Shown here: piece by piece, positions 6,459 through 10,531 of the stretch
Layout of the letters: every line of letters begins with the position of its first letter
Numbering within the stretch: position 1 is the stretch's first letter
From: VGXO01 sp964614695
Lineage (GTDB): Bacteria; Planctomycetota; Phycisphaerae; Phycisphaerales; SM1A02
Reading direction: 5' to 3'
DNA length: 10,531 nucleotides
Assembly (NCBI GenBank): GCA_964614695.1
Contig: CAZTMB010000102.1
Location: 1-10,531, forward strand
Notes under the pieces: model-generated
What the model was told of the DNA's origin: nothing
The model's database searches: none
What the model saw: only the letters and a program-made list of their open reading frames with translations
Position numbers and translations under genes: made by a program

Positions 6459-7310
6459 CTACCCCGCGAGGGGTCGGCGCAGATGGTGACCGAGAAACCC
6501 GACGAGCCGGTCCTTCGCCTCGGCGGCGAAGCGTCCGAAGCCCGCGTGCTCCTGCGGCGCGCCGGTCTTCTCGAAGACGACCAGTTCGAGCGAGGAGGGA
6601 TCACCGGCCGGCGGCGCGTAGCGGGGCTTGATCGCCTCGAAGAACGCCTGCTGCGAGCGAACCGGCACCCACTCGTCGAAGCGATTGTGGAGTGCGAGCA
6701 GCGGCAGGGGATTCCAGGAGCCCGCGTGCTGCGAGGGTTCGAGGTCGGCGATCGACTCGGCGAGCGGCCACCAGGGCAGCGTGCGCCACGAACCGGTGGT
6801 GCCCTCGACGACCGCGGCGGCGAAGCGGACGGGCTTGTTCGGATCGGCGAGCCGCGCGAGCGAGATCATGCCGCCGGCGCTCATGCCGCCGATCGCCACG
6901 CGACCCGCATCGAATCCGCCGATCGCGATCGCCTCGTCGATCACCGCATCGACCTCGCCGAAGGCCTGCCGAACGATGCGAGGCATCGCCTCGGGCCGCT
7001 GCATCGCGGGATCGAAGCGGTCGCCGTGCCCGGGAAGGTCGATCGCGCAGACGCCGATCCCCGCCCGCATGAGCCGCAGGTATCGCCCCGGATCGAGGTG
7101 GCGATCCACGGTGCGGCCGTGCATCCAGAGCAGCATCGGCGGAGGCGTTCGCTCGCCTTCGGATCGCACCGGATCGACGACCAGCGCCGGGACGCGGCCT
7201 TCGAGCAGGCGAACGTCGCGAGTGCGGGCGGCGAGCGAGGCGGGCAACTTGGCGGCGAGGTCGGGCATCGGTCCGGGCGGTTCGTGCGATCGAAGAAGCC
7301 CCGCGTTCAC
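6459..7310 (-). CDS. Alpha/beta hydrolase (esterase/peptidase-like)
   Basis: 283 residues from the GTG at 7310. It has the alpha/beta-hydrolase signatures in order: LLWMHGR (oxyanion-hole HG at 64-65), DLPGHGDR at 91-98, nucleophile elbow GGMSAGG with Ser 144, an acid in LALHNRFDEWVPV (Asp 212), and the probable catalytic His 255 in APQEHAGFG. The length and the early HGR strand recall cytosolic acyl-peptide-hydrolase/dienelactone-hydrolase-type enzymes; the substrate cannot be read from sequence. No signal peptide is seen. The GTG start lies in a GTGA overlap with the rsmD stop; an internal ATG at 7268 is the alternative. It is second in the minus-strand operon. Its link to rRNA methylation or to the nucleotidyltransferase pair is unclear. 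Confidence 0.9.
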   Translation of the reverse strand: MNAGLLRSHEPPGPMPDLAAKLPASLAARTRDVRLLEGRVPALVVDPVRSEGERTPPPMLLWMHGRTVDRHLDPGRYLRLMRAGIGVCAIDLPGHGDRFDPAMQRPEAMPRIVRQAFGEVDAVIDEAIAIGGFDAGRVAIGGMSAGGMISLARLADPNKPVRFAAAVVEGTTGSWRTLPWWPLAESIADLEPSQHAGSWNPLPLLALHNRFDEWVPVRSQQAFFEAIKPRYAPPAGDPSSLELVVFEKTGAPQEHAGFGRFAAEAKDRLVGFLGHHLRRPLAG

Positions 7311-7888
7311 GCCGAGGGGCAGTAGAGAAGCACCTGCATTCCCTTGCCGTAGTCGTGCACCTCGGGACCGTCGAAGCCTTCCAGGGTCGGTGGCGGCGGC
7401 GAGTGCGGATCGACCGGTCGACGCAGGACCAGGAAACCCTTCTCGCCCATCACCTCTCGGACGCCGGCCGCCGCCGCGAGCACGCGGGCGAGCGACTTCT
7501 CCTCCTGCATCAGTTCGTACGGCGGATCCATGAAGACGATGTCGAAGGTGCCGCCGGCGCGGGCGAGCGTGCCCGCGGCCAAGGCGTCGCCGACGAGCAC
7601 GGTGACGCGGTCGCCGCAGCCGAGGCTCTCGATGTTGCGGCGGAGGTAGCCGAGCACCGTGCGGTCGCGCTCCACGCAGACGACCTCGCGGGCGCCGAGG
7701 CTCGCCGCTTCGAGTCCCATGGTGCCGACGCCCGCGAAGAGGTCGAGCACCCGGGCGTCGTCGAACCAGCCGCGCAGCAGGCCGAAGACCGACTCCTTGA
7801 CCCGGGCGGTCATCGGGCGGGTCAGATCGTCGCGGTCGGGACTGTCGAGGCGCCGCGAGCGGTAGGCGCCGGAGCTGATGCGAAGCAT
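7307..7888 (-). CDS. rsmD: 16S rRNA (guanine(966)-N2)-methyltransferase RsmD
   Basis: 193 residues, the normal size for RsmD, which uses S-adenosylmethionine to methylate G966 in the 30S subunit. The start MLRISSGAYRSRRL matches the family's usual 'MRIIAGKYRGRRL'. Then come RPMTARVKESVFGLL, the SAM-binding motif DLFAGVGTMGLEA (49-61), the acidic CVERD (71-75) and the catalytic DPPY at 121-124. The reading frame is open far upstream, but this ATG begins the conserved N-terminus; there is no clear Shine-Dalgarno sequence. It heads the minus-strand operon and its TGA overlaps the hydrolase GTG. In many bacteria rsmD sits beside coaD, which is absent here. It diverges from the toroid gene over about 30 bases. 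Confidence 0.95.
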   Translation of the reverse strand: MLRISSGAYRSRRLDSPDRDDLTRPMTARVKESVFGLLRGWFDDARVLDLFAGVGTMGLEAASLGAREVVCVERDRTVLGYLRRNIESLGCGDRVTVLVGDALAAGTLARAGGTFDIVFMDPPYELMQEEKSLARVLAAAAGVREVMGEKGFLVLRRPVDPHSPPPPTLEGFDGPEVHDYGKGMQVLLYCPSA

Positions 7889-7905
7889 GCGGAGGGAAGT
7901 TCTTC

Positions 7906-7910
7906 GAGGA
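7906..7910 (+). promoter_or_regulatory. Shine-Dalgarno site supporting the 7919 start
   Basis: GAGGA followed by 8 bases and then ATG at 7919 is a good ribosome-binding arrangement, unlike the other possible start at 7958, which has none nearby. It also lies in the region between the divergent rsmD and toroid genes. It decides the start only if transcription begins upstream of it. Confidence 0.45.
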
Positions 7911-7918
7911 CGCGGCGG

Positions 7919-9235
7919 ATGCCTTCCGAATCGAAGCGGGAATGCTACGGTGCCGCGATGCTCTTCGCCGCCGCGTGGATGGTGTCGGTCGGGCTTGCCG
8001 CCCTCGCTCAGGACGACGCTTCGACCGCGTCGCCCGTGACCTCGGTGACGGCGGCCGCCGTCGAAGCCGACTCGATGCTCGCGGCCCGCATCGAGGCGGC
8101 TCGGGGCGCGGGCCTCGCCGAGGACGAGGCCTCGATGGTCGGCCTCGGCGTGACGCGCCTGCTCGCGATGCAGGAAGGCGACGCGAAGGACCAGTGGCCC
8201 TACGAGGGCGTCTACCGAGTGCGGGGGCAGATTCCGATCGGCTACCGCGTCGGAGGCACCGCGATCGCCGCCATGGGGTTGATGCAGGCGCCGGGACTCG
8301 AGTCGGATCCCGAGCGACGCGAGGCGATCCTTCGCGCTGCGCGATTCGTCGCGAAGGCGATCGAGCAGCCGCTCATGAGTCCCGACTACGGGGGCGGCTA
8401 CGACGTCCGCGGCTGGGGGTATGCGTACGGGCTTCGATTCCTCGTGCGTCTCTCCGCGAGCGGGATGCTCGAGGGCGACGAGGCGACGGCGGCGAAGGTC
8501 GGCGAGGCGATCCGGTTCTACCTCGCCGGGCTCGCGGCGATCGAGATCCCGGAGGTCGGCGGCTGGAACTACGCGAGGCGCGGTCCGCTCGACCAGCCGA
8601 GCAATGCCGCCCCCTTCATGACTGCGCCGGTCCTTCGAAGCCTCGCGGAGGCGAAGGCCGCGGGCTTCGAGGTGGATGATGCGCTGGTGCGCCGCGGGCT
8701 CGCCTCGCTGGCGCTGAATCGCGGCCCCGACGGGACCTACGAGTACTCGGGAACCGGTCGCGGGCGCATCGACCCGGCCTCGCGTCCCGGCGCGATCGGA
8801 CGAATGGCCAGCGGCGACCTCATCCTCGTCGAGGCTGGTCTTCTGGAACCCGAGTCGCTGCGGCGAAGCCTCGAGAGCTTCTTCGCCTACTGGGAGGAGC
8901 TCGAGGTCAGGCGTCGACAGAACGGAACCCACGTCGCGCCCTACGGCGTCGCGCCCTACTACTTCATGTACGCCCATGGCGCGGTGGGCGAGGCGATCGA
9001 GCGCTTGCCGGCCCCATGGCGTCCGTCGCTTCGCAAGGCGCTGCTCGAACGGCTCGTGCAGGTCCGCGAGGCGGACGGATCCTGGAACGACCGCGTCTTC
9101 GACCGCAGCGCCAACTACGGCACCGCGCTCGCGCTGGAAGCGATGCTCGCCCCGCTGGGAGCGCCGGCGGCGACCTGGCCACCGGAGGCGCTTGCCGAGA
9201 CCGCCGATCCGGCGGCGGACAAGGAGACCCGATGA
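7919..9235 (+). CDS. Exported alpha/alpha-toroid protein (squalene cyclase/prenyltransferase fold)
   Basis: 438 residues from the 7919 ATG, or 425 from the ATG at 7958. The longer form has a basic n-region (SESKRE), a hydrophobic core and an AxA signal-peptidase site, ALA before QDD (cut after residue 30). The mature part shows repeated Gly/Trp/Tyr-rich segments typical of prenyltransferase/squalene-oxidase repeats: QWPYEGVYRVRG, GGYDVRGWGYAYG, GGWNYARRG, GPDGTYEYSG and ADGSWNDRVF. Between them are helix pairs. No DxDD cyclase acid motif is present, so cyclase activity is doubtful and a binding or scaffold role outside the cytoplasm is more likely. Its TGA overlaps the ispD ATG, so the two are translationally coupled. 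Fold assignment is good; function unknown. Confidence 0.88.
   Translation: MPSESKRECYGAAMLFAAAWMVSVGLAALAQDDASTASPVTSVTAAAVEADSMLAARIEAARGAGLAEDEASMVGLGVTRLLAMQEGDAKDQWPYEGVYRVRGQIPIGYRVGGTAIAAMGLMQAPGLESDPERREAILRAARFVAKAIEQPLMSPDYGGGYDVRGWGYAYGLRFLVRLSASGMLEGDEATAAKVGEAIRFYLAGLAAIEIPEVGGWNYARRGPLDQPSNAAPFMTAPVLRSLAEAKAAGFEVDDALVRRGLASLALNRGPDGTYEYSGTGRGRIDPASRPGAIGRMASGDLILVEAGLLEPESLRRSLESFFAYWEELEVRRRQNGTHVAPYGVAPYYFMYAHGAVGEAIERLPAPWRPSLRKALLERLVQVREADGSWNDRVFDRSANYGTALALEAMLAPLGAPAATWPPEALAETADPAADKETR
7946..7951 (+). promoter_or_regulatory. Candidate -10 element, possibly leaderless start at 7958
   Basis: TACGGT in GCTACGGT sits 6 bases before the in-frame ATG at 7958. On the other strand the overlapping bases 7947-7942 read TAGCAT, a plausible -10 for rsmD with a leader of about 45 bases. 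The two divergent promoters could therefore overlap. If the plus-strand element is real, the toroid mRNA starts at the 7958 ATG and the Shine-Dalgarno-led 7919 start is not used. The -35 regions are poor. Confidence 0.25.
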
Positions 9236-10023
9236 GGATCTGCGCGATCATCCCGGCGGCAGGCGCGAGCCGTCGCTTCGGCCTCGGCGACAAGCTTGGG
9301 CAGGACCTCGGCGGTCGAGCCCTGCTGCTTCGCACGGTCGAGCTCTTCACGAAGCGCGACGAGGTGAGTTCGATCATCGTCGCCGCGCCGCCGGACGAGG
9401 ACGACTTCGAGCAGTTCCGCGATCGCTACGGCGCCCAGCTCGGTTTCCATGGCGTGAGGATCGTGCCCGGCGGTCGGATCGAGCGTTGGGAGACGGTGAA
9501 GCTCGCCCTCGAGGCGGTGCCCGACGACGCGACCCACATCGCCGTGCACGATGCCGCGAGGCCGGCGGCCGGCGACGAGCTGATCGATCGCGTCTTCGAG
9601 GCGGCGAAGGTGCATGCGGCGGTGATTCCCGGCCTGACGGTCACCGCGACGGTGAAGCGGGTGGGCGAGGAGACCGTGTCCGCGGCGGAAGACGACGCGC
9701 TCGCGAGCGCCATCCTGGGCGACGCCGGGAGCGAGGGAGTCTCCGCTCGATTCGTCGAGGCCACGATGCCGCGCGAGCGGCTCGTGCTGGCGCAGACGCC
9801 GCAGGTCTTCGAGGCCGCGCTCCTTCGCCGCGCCTACGCGAGCGTCGATCCCGCGGGCACCACCGACGATGCAAGCGTGGTCGAACGGCTCGGGGAGCGG
9901 GTGGTCGTCGTCGAAGGCGATCCGCGCAACATCAAGGTCACGACGCCGGACGATCTGGCGATGGTGCGGTCGATCCTCGGCGTGAAGCCGCCGGCGGATC
10001 GCCCGGTGCACAAGCGGTTCTGA
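9232..10023 (+). CDS. ispD: 2-C-methyl-D-erythritol 4-phosphate cytidylyltransferase IspD
   Basis: 263 residues. IspD couples CTP with methylerythritol 4-phosphate, the third step of the MEP pathway to isoprenoid precursors, in the cytoplasm. Visible motifs are AIIPAAGASRRFG (5-17) with Lys 21 (nucleotide binding), GGRIERWETVKLAL (80-93), VHDAARP (105-111), TATVKR with the conserved Thr 140, AQTPQ (187-191), TTDDASVVE, and NIKVTTPDDL (233-242) with the substrate-binding Lys 235. Two oddities: the residue before Thr 140 is Ala rather than the usual Asp of the DTxK motif, and about 20-25 extra residues lie between KRV and the AQTPQ motif, explaining a length above the usual ~230. The ATG overlaps the stop of the upstream toroid gene (ATGA). 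No ispF fusion is present. Confidence 0.95.
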   Translation: MRICAIIPAAGASRRFGLGDKLGQDLGGRALLLRTVELFTKRDEVSSIIVAAPPDEDDFEQFRDRYGAQLGFHGVRIVPGGRIERWETVKLALEAVPDDATHIAVHDAARPAAGDELIDRVFEAAKVHAAVIPGLTVTATVKRVGEETVSAAEDDALASAILGDAGSEGVSARFVEATMPRERLVLAQTPQVFEAALLRRAYASVDPAGTTDDASVVERLGERVVVVEGDPRNIKVTTPDDLAMVRSILGVKPPADRPVHKRF

Positions 10024-10030
10024 CGTCACG

Positions 10031-10045
10031 CGGCGCGTCGCGCCG
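10031..10045. repeat. GC-rich hairpin after ispD
   Basis: CGGCGC and GCGCCG flank a GTC loop, a perfect 6-bp stem starting 7 bases after the ispD stop. There is no T-tract, so it is not a standard intrinsic terminator. It may pause or weaken transcription into the downstream lipoprotein gene. Confidence 0.4.
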
Positions 10046-10053
10046 ACCCACTC

Positions 10054-10066
10054 GCGCCTCGGGCGC
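10054..10066. repeat. Hairpin abutting the ribosome binding site
   Basis: GCGCC-TCG-GGCGC is a perfect 5-bp stem ending directly before the AGGAG at 10067-10071. Position suggests it could tune ribosome access or protect a processed 5' end. It is short, and such stems are common at this GC content, so the role is inference. Confidence 0.35.
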
Positions 10067-10071
10067 AGGAG
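10067..10071 (+). promoter_or_regulatory. Shine-Dalgarno site of small lipoprotein
   Basis: AGGAG sits 6 bases before the ATG at 10078 and is the clearest ribosome binding site in the window. It settles the start against the in-frame ATG codons at residues 4 and 6. Confidence 0.75.
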
Positions 10072-10077
10072 TTCTCG

Positions 10078-10518
10078 ATGAATCGAATGGGAATGCTCCC
10101 GGCAGGTTGGCGCGTCGCCGGGCTTGCGCTCGCCGGCGCCTTCGTGCTCTCGGCGATCGGATGCTCGACCACCATCACCGCGAAGGGCTCGGGTCCGGCG
10201 ATCGAGGATTCGGTCATGCAGTCGATGGTGGGGGACTGGCCGCAGGGCGAGTGCACGCTGCTCGGCGAGTCGCAGGCGATGTTCGAGTTCGCGCCCGCTT
10301 CGAATCCCGGTGCGGGAGTGCTGACCTTCGGCGTGCGTCCTCCGGGCGAGTTCATCAAGGGCCGCATCGTCGAGGTGCGGATCACGCCCTTCGACGATCG
10401 CCCCGAGGCGACCCGCAAGATCTCGGTGAAGGCGGGAGACGGGTCGCTGCTCAAGGGCGCGAAGGAGCGCATCGAGGCGGGGCTCGAATCGGGCGGATTC
10501 GTCGGCAAGGGCGACTGA
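10078..10518 (+). CDS. Small putative lipoprotein, unknown family
   Basis: 146 residues. The N-terminus MNRMGMLPAGWRVAG precedes a hydrophobic stretch (LALAGAFVLSAIG) and Cys 29; the lipobox AIGC is acceptable but not ideal. The mature part has no membrane segment or repeat and no motif I recognise. It contains a strand-rich middle (TLLGESQAMFEFAPA, GVLTFGVRPPGEF, GRIVEVRITPF) and a Lys/Gly-rich C-terminus, so it is probably a small soluble beta-type domain held at the envelope. It follows ispD by 54 bases on the same strand and has its own strong ribosome binding site. It ends in TGA 13 bases before the window edge. Real gene is likely; function unknown. Confidence 0.82.
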   Translation: MNRMGMLPAGWRVAGLALAGAFVLSAIGCSTTITAKGSGPAIEDSVMQSMVGDWPQGECTLLGESQAMFEFAPASNPGAGVLTFGVRPPGEFIKGRIVEVRITPFDDRPEATRKISVKAGDGSLLKGAKERIEAGLESGGFVGKGD

Positions 10519-10531
10519 GGCGAGCAGGCGC

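Noticed and set aside
7355..7918. N-terminal extension of the toroid protein antisense to rsmD
   Set aside because: Stops are merely absent; rsmD is complete on the other strand, and the signal peptide begins only at 7919 or 7958.
7889..8977. N-terminal extension of RsmD over the toroid gene
   Set aside because: The conserved RsmD N-terminus begins at the ATG at 7888, and the extension is antisense to a gene with clear domain repeats.
7919..9235. Squalene-hopene cyclase or other terpene cyclase activity
   Set aside because: The protein is exported, shorter than cyclases, and has no DxDD motif; only the toroid fold is supported.
10021..10028. TGACGTCA palindrome at the ispD stop codon
   Set aside because: It matches the eukaryotic CRE site by chance; the first three bases are just the stop codon.
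9115..10029. Long minus-strand frame opposite ispD
   Set aside because: His/Arg-rich shadow with no family resemblance; ispD motifs are complete on the plus strand.
1..10531. Mobile elements, tRNA genes, CRISPR arrays or T-tract terminators
   Set aside because: I saw no transposase or integrase motif, no cloverleaf-like sequence with a GTTCGA-type T arm, no spaced direct repeats, and no run of T after a stem.

Overview
The window is a dense, gene-packed piece of a high-GC (roughly 70% by eye) bacterial chromosome. Third codon positions are strongly G/C, which is why long spurious reading frames appear antisense to the real genes. The mix of proteins points to a planctomycete, possibly of the Phycisphaerae type: a long valyl-tRNA synthetase with lineage-type insertions, an exported squalene-cyclase-fold (alpha/alpha-toroid) protein, a lipoprotein peptidase resembling DUF1570, and few clear Shine-Dalgarno sites. 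This assignment is inference from family resemblance, not a database result. No gene-free stretch exceeds about 105 bases. I see no tRNA, rRNA, CRISPR array, transposase or prophage gene.

Layout. (1) 84-1139, minus: a TPR-repeat lipoprotein, diverging by only a few bases from (2) valS at 1148-4384, plus, encoding valyl-tRNA synthetase. (3) 4488-5735, plus: a lipoprotein with an HEGWH zinc-peptidase motif, after a 103-base gap that holds a palindrome and a candidate -10 element. (4) A tightly packed minus-strand operon read from 7888 down to 5732: rsmD (16S rRNA methyltransferase), an alpha/beta hydrolase, a 76-residue small protein, and a nucleotidyltransferase-fold protein. The first and third junctions are 4-base GTGA stop/start overlaps and the middle gap is 11 bases. 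This operon meets the peptidase gene tail to tail, the two sharing the palindrome CTAG as their stop codons. (5) A plus-strand operon diverging from rsmD: an exported alpha/alpha-toroid protein (7919-9235), ispD of the MEP isoprenoid pathway (9232-10023, ATGA overlap), then a small lipoprotein (10078-10518) behind two short hairpins and a clear ribosome binding site.

How the genes relate. valS, rsmD and ispD are housekeeping genes for translation, ribosome modification and isoprenoid precursor synthesis. The rest are three lipoproteins, one secreted protein, a hydrolase and a two-gene nucleotidyltransferase module. The most interesting associations are that module, which looks like a toxin-antitoxin-like pair lodged in a housekeeping operon, and the translational coupling of a squalene-cyclase-fold secreted protein to an isoprenoid biosynthesis gene. 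Nothing in the window is clearly a new system. The best leads are the small protein/nucleotidyltransferase pair, the lineage insertions in ValRS and IspD, and possible leaderless transcription of valS and the toroid gene.
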